Positions 1 to 9,305 of a stretch of 64,000 nt of DNA are shown here, one piece after another; within the stretch, counting starts at the first letter, position 1; each line of letters starts with the position of its first letter. Location: NCBI RefSeq assembly GCF_009733795.1, contig NZ_WNXX01000002.1, positions 238,971 to 302,970 on the forward strand, given 5' to 3'. Source of the DNA: Actinotalea caeni. GTDB lineage: Bacteria > Actinomycetota > Actinomycetes > Actinomycetales > Beutenbergiaceae. The notes below the pieces were generated by a model. It was not told the origin of the DNA and did not search any database. It saw nothing but the letters and a program-made list of their open reading frames with translations. The position numbers and the translations under genes were made by a program.

Positions 1-2
1 GC

Positions 3-401
3 TTCACGCCGGGGGTGTCCGCCGCTGCGGGGCTGCGCGTCGTCGTCACGGCCGGCGGGCTCGCCACCGCGGCTCCGGGTGCCGGGCCGCTCGACGGCTC
101 GGTCGCGGACGCGATCGCGGCGATCGGGCGTGGCGCCGGGTCGCCCGGCGCGGTGTGGGCCGCCTTCGTCACGACGACCGGCGCCGCGGCTCGCACCGCG
201 AACGACCGGGCGGACCTGGCGGCGCTGTCGGCGCGGACCGCCGTCGACCTGCAGCTCAGCACCGCCGGTGTCGACCTCGACGAGGAGACGATGAACCTGC
301 TCACCTACCAGCGCGCCTACGAGGGCGCCGCGCGCGTGATGACCGTGATGGACGAGATGCTCGACGTCCTCATCAACCGCACCGGCGTCGTGGGGCGGTG
401 A
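3..401 (+). CDS. flgK: Flagellar hook-associated protein 1, C-terminal part (5' end outside window)
   Basis: The frame is open from the first bases of the window, so only the last ~132 residues are seen. FlgK forms the junction between hook and filament. The visible end carries the typical C-terminal D0-type segment of rod/hook proteins: a heptad-like stretch followed by DEETMNLLTYQRAYEGAARVMTVMDEMLDVLINR, here described by its key residues EE.MNL...Q.AY.A.AR......M...L. Its TGA overlaps the GTG start of flgL (GTGA, 398-401), so the two are translationally coupled. Assignment as FlgK rather than FlgE/FlgG rests on this C-terminal pattern and on FlgL following directly. Confidence 0.88.
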   Translation, partial: FTPGVSAAAGLRVVVTAGGLATAAPGAGPLDGSVADAIAAIGRGAGSPGAVWAAFVTTTGAAARTANDRADLAALSARTAVDLQLSTAGVDLDEETMNLLTYQRAYEGAARVMTVMDEMLDVLINRTGVVGR

Positions 402-1288
402 GCGCCGTGATCGGTCGCGTGACGAGCGGGATGACGGCCCGCGCCGCCCAGCACCACCTGCAGGCGAACCTGCAGCGGATGAGCACGCTCATGGAGCGAG
501 CGTCGGGCCAGCGAGCGATCCTGCGCCCCTCCGACGACCCGGTCGGGACGGGCGACTCGCTGCGGCTGCGGTCCGAGCAGCGAGCCGCCGAGCAGCACGC
601 CCGCAACACCCAGGACGGGCTGGGCTGGCTCACGGTCGCGGACTCGGCGATCCGGACCTCGGTGGACCTGCTCGTGCGGGCCCGCGACCTCGCGCTGCAG
701 GGCGCGACCGGGACCGCGTCGCAGCAGGCACGGGACGCCCTCGCCGAGGAGATCGACGGCATCCGCGACGCGCTCCTCACCGAGGCCAACGCCTCCTACA
801 ACGGCCGCTCGGTGTTCGCGGGCACGTCCGACGCCGGGGTCGCCTTCAGCGAGGACGGCACCTTCCAGGGGGTGCCGGGGAGCAGCGTCGTGCGCCGCAT
901 CGGGCCGGACGAGCAGCTCCGGGTCGACGTCGACGGCGCCGCGGTGTTCGGCTCCGGCGCCGGCTCGGTGTTCGCGGTCCTCGAGACGCTGGCGGCCGAC
1001 CTGCGCGCCGGTGCCGACGTGTCCGGCTCGATCACCGCGATCAGCGAGCGCCGCGAGGAGGTCCTCGGCCACCTGTCCCAGGTCGGGGTGCGGTACAACC
1101 GGCTGGAGGCGGCGAAGGTGGCGACCGAGCAGCGGCTGGGCCGGATCGAGGCGGGGATCGTCGAGGTCGAGGACGTCGACCTCGCGCGGATGATCATCGA
1201 CCTCAAGTCCCAGGAGGTCGCCTACCAGTCCGCGCTGGGTGTCACTGCTCGCGTCCTGCAGAACTCTCTGATGGACTTCATCCGATGA
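398..1288 (+). CDS. flgL: Flagellar hook-associated protein 3 (hook-filament junction)
   Basis: FlgL sits with FlgK between hook and filament outside the cell. The product is 296 residues, usual for the family. The N-terminal flagellin-like helix region carries RPSDDPVGTG near residues 43-52. YNGRSVFAGT near residue 133 is typical of FlgL. The last 30 residues (QEVAYQSALGVTARVLQ) are the flagellin-like C-terminal helix. The frame stays open upstream to 155, but GTG 398 is chosen because it overlaps the flgK stop by four bases; GTG 407 is an alternative. The gene ends in ATGA shared with fliW, so flgK-flgL-fliW form one coupled operon. Confidence 0.93.
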   Translation: MSAVIGRVTSGMTARAAQHHLQANLQRMSTLMERASGQRAILRPSDDPVGTGDSLRLRSEQRAAEQHARNTQDGLGWLTVADSAIRTSVDLLVRARDLALQGATGTASQQARDALAEEIDGIRDALLTEANASYNGRSVFAGTSDAGVAFSEDGTFQGVPGSSVVRRIGPDEQLRVDVDGAAVFGSGAGSVFAVLETLAADLRAGADVSGSITAISERREEVLGHLSQVGVRYNRLEAAKVATEQRLGRIEAGIVEVEDVDLARMIIDLKSQEVAYQSALGVTARVLQNSLMDFIR

Positions 1289-1671
1289 GTCGCGTGACGT
1301 TCGTCGAGCCGATGCCCGGGCTGCCCGGGCTGGTCGACTACGAGCTGACCCCGGTCGACGGCGCCCCCGGCCTGCTGACCCTGACCACCGACCCGCCCGG
1401 GGTGCGGCTGTTCGTCGTCGACGCCGAGGTCCACGTGCCCGGCTACGCGCCGACGGTCGCGACCGAGGACGTCGCGAGGCTCGGTCTCGAGGACCCTGCG
1501 GACGCCCGGGTGCTCGTCGTCGCGCAGCCGGCGGGCGAGGACGGCGTGACCGTCAACCTCATGGCACCGGTCGTGGTGCACCGCGAGACCGGTGCAGCCG
1601 CGCAGCTGATCGTCACGCAGGAGGACTGGCCGCTGCGGCACGCGGTCGGGGACCCGCTGCCCGCGGCTTAG
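1285..1671 (+). CDS. fliW: Flagellar assembly factor FliW
   Basis: FliW binds flagellin and the RNA-binding regulator CsrA and so links filament assembly to flagellin translation. The 128-residue protein has the family's layout: an N-terminal F.EP.PGLPG segment, a central LFVVDAEV..PGY motif and a C-terminal VNLMAPVVVH segment. It starts with an ATG that overlaps the flgL stop (ATGA). In most genomes csrA follows fliW directly. Here the next gene is on the opposite strand and the two stop codons share bases 1669-1670, so csrA is not in its usual place. Confidence 0.92.
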   Translation: MSRVTFVEPMPGLPGLVDYELTPVDGAPGLLTLTTDPPGVRLFVVDAEVHVPGYAPTVATEDVARLGLEDPADARVLVVAQPAGEDGVTVNLMAPVVVHRETGAAAQLIVTQEDWPLRHAVGDPLPAA

Positions 1672-2681
1672 ATGACCCACGCGCCGAGCGGCAGCACGTC
1701 GTTGACGTCGCACAGCTCGACGTCGGTGCCCGCGAGGAACGACCGGATCGGCTGGTCGAGGCTGCCGTAGGTGTCGTCGAAGCGGTCCCGCAGCGCCTCG
1801 GCGGAGCGCGAGAGCCCCCACCGCATCGTCAGGTCGGTGGTCTGCAGGAACGTGAGCAGCGCGGGGTCGGACGCCCACAGCTGCTTCGTCCGCGAGGCCG
1901 GTGCGGCCATGACGAGGTGCACGAGCCCGGCGGCGGCGGCACGCTGGCGCACGGTGTTGGTGGGGGTGTGCCGGCCGAGCACGAACACCGCGTGCCGGTG
2001 CGTGGTGTGCAGGTCGACGCCGCGCCGGGTGCGGCCGGTGAGGTTCGGCGGGTCGAGGATCCGCTCGTCCTGCGCCAGCAACCGGTGCAGCAGCTGCACG
2101 ACGGCGGTCCCGTGGTTGAGGGTCTGCAGCCGCTCCGCGCGCCGGTGCACCAGCGTGGTCCAGCCGAGCACGGCCTCGCCGACACCCGGGGGCACCAGCT
2201 CGGCGAGCACCTCGCCGGTCGCCCCCCGCAGCCGGTCCTGCAGCTCACGGATCGGCTGCGCGGAGTTCGCGACGAGCAGGTGCTCGGCGATCCGGCGCCA
2301 CGCGGCGTAGATGTCGACGTCGTCGTCGCTCTCGGGCACCGGCGGCACCGGGAAGCCCGACGGCGGGGTGGTGACCTGCTCGTTCGTGCGCCGGACGCGG
2401 TGCTCGGACACCTCGAAGCCGAGCCGCTGGAAGACGCGACGCGCGGTGTCGCTGGTGAACTCGGCACGGTAGATGCCGGTGCACAGCTCGAGCGCCTGCT
2501 TGACCGGCCATTGCCGACCCCCGACGGCGACCCAGTGCGAGCGGATCGGCTCCGGGCGGCGGCCGGAGAGGACGGCGCGCACCTCCTCGGCGTCGAGGTG
2601 GTGGGAGCGTCCCTGGATCGTGAAGCGCATCGGTCGGGGCTGGCTGGCTCTCGTCGTCGGCTCGTGCACCGATCGTTCCAC
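1668..2681 (-). CDS. Conserved hypothetical protein of unknown function
   Basis: The 337-residue product is not recognised with a known function. The N-terminal ~60 residues after an alternative ATG at 2630 contain SHWVAVGGRQWPVKQAL followed by a TS..ARRVFQRLGFEV ending, a pattern seen in small actinobacterial proteins that looks like a compact nucleic-acid or regulatory fold (inference). The C-terminal ~220 residues contain RTRRGVDLHTTHRHAVFVLG and a mixed alpha/beta region without known catalytic motifs. There is no signal peptide or membrane segment. The start at 2681 is a GTG; ATG 2630 is equally possible as neither has a clear ribosome binding site. It lies convergent to fliW. Confidence 0.7.
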   Translation of the reverse strand: MERSVHEPTTRASQPRPMRFTIQGRSHHLDAEEVRAVLSGRRPEPIRSHWVAVGGRQWPVKQALELCTGIYRAEFTSDTARRVFQRLGFEVSEHRVRRTNEQVTTPPSGFPVPPVPESDDDVDIYAAWRRIAEHLLVANSAQPIRELQDRLRGATGEVLAELVPPGVGEAVLGWTTLVHRRAERLQTLNHGTAVVQLLHRLLAQDERILDPPNLTGRTRRGVDLHTTHRHAVFVLGRHTPTNTVRQRAAAAGLVHLVMAAPASRTKQLWASDPALLTFLQTTDLTMRWGLSRSAEALRDRFDDTYGSLDQPIRSFLAGTDVELCDVNDVLPLGAWVI

Positions 2682-2785
2682 GGATCGCCGGCGCCGGTGC
2701 GCAGGACGGCGAGGGTGTCCTCGCTCGCCGCAGCGTGGCCGGGCTAGGGTGCACGTGGCTCGGACTCGCCCGGGGCAGGAGGAAC

Positions 2786-3256
2786 ATGCACGTCACGTTC
2801 TCGCTCGCCGTGCAGGACAGCGACGTCGTCGGCTGGAACCTCGTGTGCACGGCCGAGGGGCGTCTCAACGAGCGCCCGCTCGGCTACCAGGAGTCCAACC
2901 TGCTGGCCGTCACGCACCGCGCCGCGTGCGAGGACGACATCTGCCAGGCGCAGGGGCCCGACCGCGAGGTCGCCTACGCCCACCCCGACCTCGGCGTCCG
3001 CCTCGAGGTCGACGGCCCGGACGCCGTCGCCCTGCTCGGGGCCCTCGGCCCCGCGGGCGAGCAGCGGCCCGGGAGCATGGACGCCACCGCCCTGAGCGGG
3101 GCCGTGCTGCTCGCTCTCGCGGCGCACGAGGGCGACGGGACTCCCTCGCCCGAGGGCGCGGACGAGGGCGAGCCGGACCTGCGCGCGCGGCTGGTCGCGC
3201 TGCTCGATGTCGCCGGGGCGGCGACCCGGCAGGGGCGCGACGTCGTCTGGGCCTGA
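2786..3256 (+). CDS. Small acidic hypothetical protein
   Basis: The 156-residue product has no recognised family. It begins MHVTFSLAVQDSDVVGWNLVC and is acidic with an Asp/Glu-rich C-terminal third; no membrane segment or signal peptide is visible. The ATG at 2786 is preferred over an upstream in-frame start at 2735 because AGGAGGA at 2775-2781 sits at good spacing. TAGGGT at 2745-2750 would place transcription start near 2757. It stands divergent from the preceding hypothetical gene and 70 bases before the DUF6350 gene. Confidence 0.65.
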   Translation: MHVTFSLAVQDSDVVGWNLVCTAEGRLNERPLGYQESNLLAVTHRAACEDDICQAQGPDREVAYAHPDLGVRLEVDGPDAVALLGALGPAGEQRPGSMDATALSGAVLLALAAHEGDGTPSPEGADEGEPDLRARLVALLDVAGAATRQGRDVVWA

Positions 3257-3326
3257 CCGAGCCGGGTCGGGTGCGACCCGGAGTGTCGGCCCGCGGATCG
3301 GGCGCGCAGCGCCGACGATGGGAGCG

Positions 3327-4580
3327 ATGACCACCACGCTGCCCCCGTCGATCCCGCCTCGCCTCGTCGAGCACGAGGACCCGGAGCGGCGCGCGTCCCG
3401 CAGCGGCGGTCTGCTGCCCGCGCAGACGCTGCGCGGGGCGGTCGCCGGCGCCGAGGCCGCGATCGGGTCCTGGCTGGTCGTCGTGGTGCTGGCGCTCGCG
3501 GGCTACGTGGCCACCGCAGCCGCACCCGAGCTCGGCACGGCCGGATGGGTCGACGCCGCCGCCGTCGGGTCGGCGATCTGGCTGCTCGGTCACGGCGGCG
3601 AGGTGCACGCCGGCGAGGTGGCGGTCACGGTCGTCCCGCTCGGGGTGACGCTGCTGGGCGTCGGCGGCGTCGCGACGTCGCTGCGCCGCGCGCACCCCGT
3701 CTCGCTGTGGCCCGTGCTCGCGGCCGTGGTCGTCTACACCGCGTTCGCGGGCGGCTTCACGGCCGCCGCCGCGACGCCCGGGGCGTGGCGCGGTGTCCTC
3801 GGCGCACCGCTGGTCGCGGGGCTCGGTGCGCTCGTGGCGCTGCGCGGACGGGTGCCGTCCGCGGTCTCCCGCCACCTGACGCGGGTGCCCGCGTCGGTAC
3901 GTGACGGGCTCGGGGCGGGGCTGCGCGCCGCCGCGCTGCTGCTCGCGCTCGGACTCGCGGTCGTCGTGCTCGCGGTCGTCCTCGGGTACGAGCGCGTCCT
4001 CGACGTGCACCGCTCGCTCGTGCCCGACGGCGTCTCGAGCGTCGTCATCGTCGCCGCCCAGGTCGTGCTGCTGCCGACCCTGGTCGTGTGGGGCGCCGCC
4101 TACCTCACCGGGCCCGGCTTCGTCGTCGGCTCGGGGACGTCGTTCTCGCCGCACGGCATCGAGGCCGGCCCGCTGCCGGTCGTGCCGGTGCTCGGTGCGC
4201 TGCCGGAGCCCGGCAGCCCGGCCGGGTCGGCCGGCGTCGTGCTGCTGCTCGGCGTGGGTGTCGGCGCGCTCGCGGGATGGTGGCTGCGCCGTCGCGGCGA
4301 GCGGTCGCTGCCGCAGGCGGGTGTCGCGGTCGCGGTCGCCGCGGTCACCGCCGCGGTGCTCCTGGCCGTGCCTGCCGCGCTCTCCTCGGGCTCCGTCGGC
4401 CCGGGCCGGATGGCCGAGATCGGCCCCGACGCGCTCGCGGTCGGCGCCGCCGTCGCGTGGCAGACCCTGCTCGGGTCCGCGCTCGCCGTGCTGCTCCCGC
4501 ACCCGACGACGCGGCGCGCGCTCGCTCGCGGGCGCGACGCCGCGGTCCGCTGGTGGCGCGAGGTCAGCCCCCGGGGCTGA
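3327..4580 (+). CDS. DUF6350 (PerM-like) multi-spanning membrane protein
   Basis: This 417-residue protein is dominated by Ala/Val/Leu-rich helices, about nine to ten predicted membrane segments, beginning near residue 45 after a charged N-terminus. It matches the actinobacterial DUF6350 family, annotated in some genomes as cell division protein PerM and usually found just upstream of purN-purH, as here. The exact role is not established. GACGAT at 3314-3319 lies seven bases before the ATG, so the mRNA may be leaderless; ATG 3318 is an in-frame alternative. Its 3' end overlaps the convergent next gene by 17 bases. Confidence 0.75.
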   Translation: MTTTLPPSIPPRLVEHEDPERRASRSGGLLPAQTLRGAVAGAEAAIGSWLVVVVLALAGYVATAAAPELGTAGWVDAAAVGSAIWLLGHGGEVHAGEVAVTVVPLGVTLLGVGGVATSLRRAHPVSLWPVLAAVVVYTAFAGGFTAAAATPGAWRGVLGAPLVAGLGALVALRGRVPSAVSRHLTRVPASVRDGLGAGLRAAALLLALGLAVVVLAVVLGYERVLDVHRSLVPDGVSSVVIVAAQVVLLPTLVVWGAAYLTGPGFVVGSGTSFSPHGIEAGPLPVVPVLGALPEPGSPAGSAGVVLLLGVGVGALAGWWLRRRGERSLPQAGVAVAVAAVTAAVLLAVPAALSSGSVGPGRMAEIGPDALAVGAAVAWQTLLGSALAVLLPHPTTRRALARGRDAAVRWWREVSPRG

Positions 4581-5052
4581 TCGCCTCCCGGTACTCCCGG
4601 TCGCAGCGCTCCTGCGCGGCGATCGTGATCGCGCGCTCGCTGCACCGCTGGTAGGCCGTCTGCTCGTCCCAGAACAGCGTGACCCGGGTGGTCGCCGACA
4701 TGGTGGTCATCATCGTCAGCAGCAGCCCCGCGACGAGCATCGGCGTCAACATCCCCCGCCACTGCAGCCGCCGCACGCGCAGCAGGGCACGGAACCCGTA
4801 CCAGAGCGACAGCAGCCCTACGAACGGTGCGGCGACCTGCCAGGGGATCGGCAGCGAGCCGGCCAGCAGCGTGCCCATCATCAGCGCCCCGAAGAGCATG
4901 ACCGAGGTCGTGACGCCGCGGACCTCCTCGGGCGTGGGCTGGCGCGGCTCCGGCCGCGGTCGCGGCGGCTGGCTCGGGCGCCGGCCGGCAGGCGGCTGCG
5001 GCCGGGGCGGACGCGGCTTGCTCGGGTCCGGCGGTGCGTAGGGGTTGCTCAC
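4564..5052 (-). CDS. Proline-rich membrane protein, function unknown
   Basis: The 162-residue product starts with about 40 residues rich in Pro, Arg and Gln (cytoplasmic, low complexity) followed by three hydrophobic segments, near residues 48-65, 70-90 and 98-120, and a charged C-terminus containing two Cys. There is no catalytic motif. The GTG start at 5052 is preceded on its strand by AGGAGC about ten bases upstream. It is divergent to purN with about 60 bases between starts and convergent with the DUF6350 gene. A function cannot be named. Confidence 0.6.
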   Translation of the reverse strand: MSNPYAPPDPSKPRPPRPQPPAGRRPSQPPRPRPEPRQPTPEEVRGVTTSVMLFGALMMGTLLAGSLPIPWQVAAPFVGLLSLWYGFRALLRVRRLQWRGMLTPMLVAGLLLTMMTTMSATTRVTLFWDEQTAYQRCSERAITIAAQERCDREYREAISPGG

Positions 5053-5115
5053 GGGGGACGGGCTCCTGGTGGGCTGGACGTCGATTCTCCCACGCGGCGA
5101 CTACGCTGACGGACC

Positions 5116-5733
5116 GTGCCCAGCCGAGCCCGCGTCGTCGTCCTCGTCTCCGGCGGTGGGAGCAACCTCGCCGCCCTCCTCGCCGCCGCCGCCGACCCGG
5201 GCTACGGGGTCGAGGTCGTCGGCGTCGGCGCCGACCGCCCCTGCGGGGGCGTCGAGATCGCCGCGGCGGCGGGTGTGCCGACCTTCGTCGAGCGTCTCAA
5301 GGACCACCCCAGCCGCGAGGACTGGGACGCGGCGCTGACCGCGCAGGTCGCGGCGCTGCAGCCCGACCTGGTCATCAGCGCCGGCTTCCTCAAGCTCGTC
5401 GGCGACGCGTTCCTGGCGGCGTTCGGAGGCCGCTACCTCAACACGCACAACACGCTGCTGCCCGCCTTCCCGGGCATCCACGGGCCGCGCGACGCGCTGG
5501 AGTACGGCGTCAAGATCACCGGTGCGACCCTGTTCGTCGTCGACGCCGGTGTCGACACCGGCGCCATCGTCGCCCAGGTGCCCGTGCCCGTGCTCGACGA
5601 CGACGACGTCGAGACCCTCACCGAGCGCATCAAGGTCGCCGAGCGCGAGCAGCTGGTCGAGTGGGTCGGCCGGCTCGCCCGCGAGGGCTTCCGTGTCGAG
5701 GGCCGACGGGTGGTCCTCGGCTCCGGCAGCTAG
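5116..5733 (+). CDS. purN: Phosphoribosylglycinamide formyltransferase 1
   Basis: PurN transfers a formyl group from 10-formyl-tetrahydrofolate to GAR, the third step of purine synthesis, in the cytoplasm. The 205 residues are the usual length. The glycine-rich substrate loop SGGGSN is near residue 12. The catalytic Asn and His of the family are kept in NTHNTLLPAFPG near residue 105, although most relatives have NIHPSLLP. The conserved Asp lies in DAGVDTGAI. Start GTG 5116 is preceded by TACGCT at 5102-5107, eight bases away, suggesting leaderless transcription. Its TAG stop lies inside the -10 box of the purH transcript. Confidence 0.95.
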   Translation: MPSRARVVVLVSGGGSNLAALLAAAADPGYGVEVVGVGADRPCGGVEIAAAAGVPTFVERLKDHPSREDWDAALTAQVAALQPDLVISAGFLKLVGDAFLAAFGGRYLNTHNTLLPAFPGIHGPRDALEYGVKITGATLFVVDAGVDTGAIVAQVPVPVLDDDDVETLTERIKVAEREQLVEWVGRLAREGFRVEGRRVVLGSGS

Positions 5734-5736
5734 ACT
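5731..5736 (+). promoter_or_regulatory. -10 box for the ZTP riboswitch-purH transcript
   Basis: TAGACT matches the actinobacterial TANNNT -10 element and would start transcription near 5743, just ahead of the first riboswitch stem at 5745. The first three bases are also the TAG stop codon of purN, so purH can be transcribed separately from purN. Confidence 0.6.
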
Positions 5737-5742
5737 GACCAC

Positions 5743-5829
5743 CGTCCGGCCGTGACTGGCGTCGAGGTGGAGCACCACCTGGGAGCGGCCGGAGGTTCTG
5801 CCTGACGCGCACCGATCGCCTGGGTGCGC
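5743..5829 (+). promoter_or_regulatory. ZTP (pfl) riboswitch upstream of purH
   Basis: The leader shows the main parts of the ZTP-sensing pfl RNA. TCCGGCC (5745-5751) pairs with GGCCGGA (5787-5793). Between them are the conserved TGACTGGCG and CACCACC...GGGAGCG segments. A 7-bp hairpin (GCGCACC 5807-5813 with GGTGCGC 5823-5829) presents the conserved CGCCTGG loop. The class senses the AICAR derivative ZTP, which builds up when 10-formyl-folate is short, and turns on purine and one-carbon genes. PurH consumes AICAR, which fits. No U-tract terminator follows, so control is more likely at translation. A second copy precedes glyA. Confidence 0.88.
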
Positions 5830-5861
5830 CGGTGCCCCCGCAACCGCACAGGAGAACCCTC

Positions 5862-7439
<1,578 letters not shown>

Positions 7440-7441
7440 GC

Positions 7442-7696
7442 TTCAACCCACTTCCGCCCCCTGGGGTGGTTTCAACCCACTTCTGCCCCCTGAGGCTGTT
7501 TCAACGCACTTTCGCCCCCTGAAGTGGTTTCAACCCACTTCCGCCCCCTCGTGGCATCCCGGGGGCAGGAGTGGGTTGAAGCCCGTTGTGGGGGCAGAAG
7601 TGGGTTGAAACCTGTGGTGGGGGCAGAAGTGGGTTGAAACCTGTGGTGGGGGCAGGAGTGGGTTGGAACCTGGTGTGGGGGCAGGAGTGGGTTGAC
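7442..7696. repeat. 29-bp phased inverted repeat array
   Basis: Four copies of a ~21-bp unit (consensus TTCAACCCACTTCYGCCCCCT) start at 7442, 7471, 7500 and 7529, exactly 29 bases apart. After an 11-base centre the reverse complement (GGGGGCAGRAGTGGGTTGAA) follows in five copies at 7561, 7590, 7619, 7648 and 7677, again exactly 29 apart. The 8-9 base spacers also show partial similarity (GTGGT). Because both halves keep the same step, a transcript through the region could fold into an in-register hairpin longer than 100 bases. The array fills the convergent gap between purH and the FAD reductase almost from stop codon to stop codon. Confidence 0.95.
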
Positions 7697-7698
7697 AG

Positions 7699-8919
7699 TC
7701 AGGGGAGGACGGCGGAGCGCAGGGGGGCGGTGGGGTCGGCCGCGCGGGTGGTGTCCAGGCGCGGGAGGGACTCGCCGCGCAGCAGCTTGCGCACCATCGA
7801 CACCTCGCGCGGCCAGTCGGCGACGACGGCGCCCACGAGCACGTCGCCGACCAGCTGCAGCTCGCTCCAGCCGCCGTCGCGCGGGGCGCGGAGCAGCCGT
7901 GCCGCGCCCGGCTCGTCGTCGGCCACCAGCCGGCCCACGACCTCGAGGTGGTGACCGAGCTGGTCGGAGAACACCTCCGGTGCCGGCTCGACGGCGGGCA
8001 GCGGCAGCCCGAGCAGGTCGGCCGCCAGCAGGGCCGGGTCGCGCAGGGCCGAGAACCAGTGCCCGCCCGGCACCGCGCCGAAGTGCACGGTGTCGCGCGT
8101 CGCGACGTCGCCGACCGCCCACACGCCGGGCACGGCGGTGCGCCCGCCGCGGCTCGTGGCGACGTGGCCGGTGGGCAGCAGCGGCACAGCGTCGCCCAGC
8201 CAGCCGGTCCGTGGACGCACCCCGACGGCCGCGAGCACGACGTCGCCCGCCACGGTGCTGCCGTCGTCCAGCACGACCGTGCCGTCCTCGACCGAGGTGA
8301 CCACGACGTCGGTGCGCAGCTCCACGCCGGCCTCGGCGTACCACGCGCGGGTCCGCCTGCCCGCGTCACCCAGCTGACGCCACAGCGGCCAGGACCCGGC
8401 CTCGAGCACGGTCACCCGGCAGCCCGCGGCCGCGGCCACGCCCGCCACCTCGGCGCCGATCCAGCCGGCGCCGACGACCACGAGATGGCGCCCCGGGCGG
8501 AGCCGCTCGCGCAGCCGCTCGGCGTCGGCGAGGTCGTGCAGCGCCGACGCGGCCGGCCACGGCCGCACCGGCGCCGACCCGGTCGCGACGACGACCGCGT
8601 CGGCGAGCACGTCGCCCGCGTCGGTCTCCACCACCCAGTCGGCCTCGCGCCGCAGCCCGGTCGCCGACCGGCCGAGGTGGACGGCGTCGGCGAGCGCCGC
8701 CGGGTCGTGGCCGAGGTCCTCGGCGAGGTCGAGCGGCTCGAGCCTGCTCAGCAGCTCCTTCGACAGCGGCGGCCGGTCGTACGGCGGTACGGTCTCCGCG
8801 CCGATCCACACCAGCTCGCCGCCGTAGCCCTGGTCACGCAGCTCGGCGAGCGTGCGCAGGCCCGCGAGGCCTCCTCCGACGACGACCACCCGTGCCGGGT
8901 GCTGACCTGCCGAGCTCAC
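7699..8919 (-). CDS. FAD/NAD(P)-dependent oxidoreductase, ferredoxin reductase type
   Basis: The 406-residue flavoprotein probably moves electrons between NAD(P)H and a ferredoxin-like or other acceptor in the cytoplasm. Visible motifs are an FAD-binding VVVGGGLAGLRT near residue 10, PPYDRPPLSKELL near residue 45, a second Rossmann motif VVVGAGWIGAEVA near residue 145, and VWAVGDVA near residue 275, followed by a C-terminal reductase domain. This order matches rhodocoxin/putidaredoxin reductase relatives. The frame extends further upstream, but GTG 8919 has TACGTT exactly six bases before it, indicating a leaderless start. No P450 or ferredoxin gene is adjacent, so the partner is unknown. Confidence 0.85.
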   Translation of the reverse strand: MSSAGQHPARVVVVGGGLAGLRTLAELRDQGYGGELVWIGAETVPPYDRPPLSKELLSRLEPLDLAEDLGHDPAALADAVHLGRSATGLRREADWVVETDAGDVLADAVVVATGSAPVRPWPAASALHDLADAERLRERLRPGRHLVVVGAGWIGAEVAGVAAAAGCRVTVLEAGSWPLWRQLGDAGRRTRAWYAEAGVELRTDVVVTSVEDGTVVLDDGSTVAGDVVLAAVGVRPRTGWLGDAVPLLPTGHVATSRGGRTAVPGVWAVGDVATRDTVHFGAVPGGHWFSALRDPALLAADLLGLPLPAVEPAPEVFSDQLGHHLEVVGRLVADDEPGAARLLRAPRDGGWSELQLVGDVLVGAVVADWPREVSMVRKLLRGESLPRLDTTRAADPTAPLRSAVLP

Positions 8920-8925
8920 GCCGCC

Positions 8926-8954
8926 AACGTAGCGCGCCTGCCACCGCGTACTCT
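8926..8954. promoter_or_regulatory. Divergent leaderless promoter pair
   Basis: On the minus strand TACGTT (complement of 8926-8931) lies six bases before GTG 8919. On the plus strand TACTCT (8949-8954) lies six bases before GTG 8961. The two -10 boxes are only 17 bases apart, so polymerases at the two promoters would occlude each other's upstream contacts. Confidence 0.6.
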
Positions 8955-8960
8955 CGGAGC

Positions 8961-9293
8961 GTGCCCAGCATGGACAAGGTCGCTGCCTCCCAGCAGCAGA
9001 CCCCGGCCGCCGAGAACGACGCGCTGCCCCGCCGGTCCCACCTGGTGATGTGGCTGGCGATGCTCGCGCTGGTCGTCGTGCTCGTCGTCGCGCTCGTGGT
9101 GGGGGCGCGGGCGGCCGTGCTGGTGCTGTCGGCGACGCTGCTGGTGCTGGCGGTCGTCCGGGCCGTCGCCCCGGCTCCGGGTCCCTACGGGATCTCGACG
9201 CGCTCACGCGCCTTCGACGTCACGCTGCTCGCGGCTGCGGCGGTGTTCATGGCGGCGGTGACGCTCAGCCTGCCGTCCAACGTCCTCAGCTGA
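8961..9293 (+). CDS. DUF3017 small membrane protein
   Basis: A 110-residue protein with a polar N-terminus (~30 residues) and three hydrophobic segments. The ending RSRAFDVTLLAAAAVFMAAVTLSLP resembles the DUF3017 family by its RAFD..L pattern; these proteins usually sit near folD or mdh in actinobacteria, whereas here it is separate. Function is unknown. GTG 8961 is chosen because TACTCT lies exactly six bases upstream, the leaderless spacing seen repeatedly in this window; ATG 8970 is a possible alternative. It is convergent with the GH106 gene, with 12 bases between stops. Confidence 0.72.
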   Translation: MPSMDKVAASQQQTPAAENDALPRRSHLVMWLAMLALVVVLVVALVVGARAAVLVLSATLLVLAVVRAVAPAPGPYGISTRSRAFDVTLLAAAAVFMAAVTLSLPSNVLS

Positions 9294-9305
9294 GCCCGGG
9301 TCGCG

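Noticed and set aside
7442..7696. CRISPR array
   Set aside because: Repeats are regularly spaced, but the gaps are only 8-11 bases and partly alike, half the units are inverted, and no cas gene is present.
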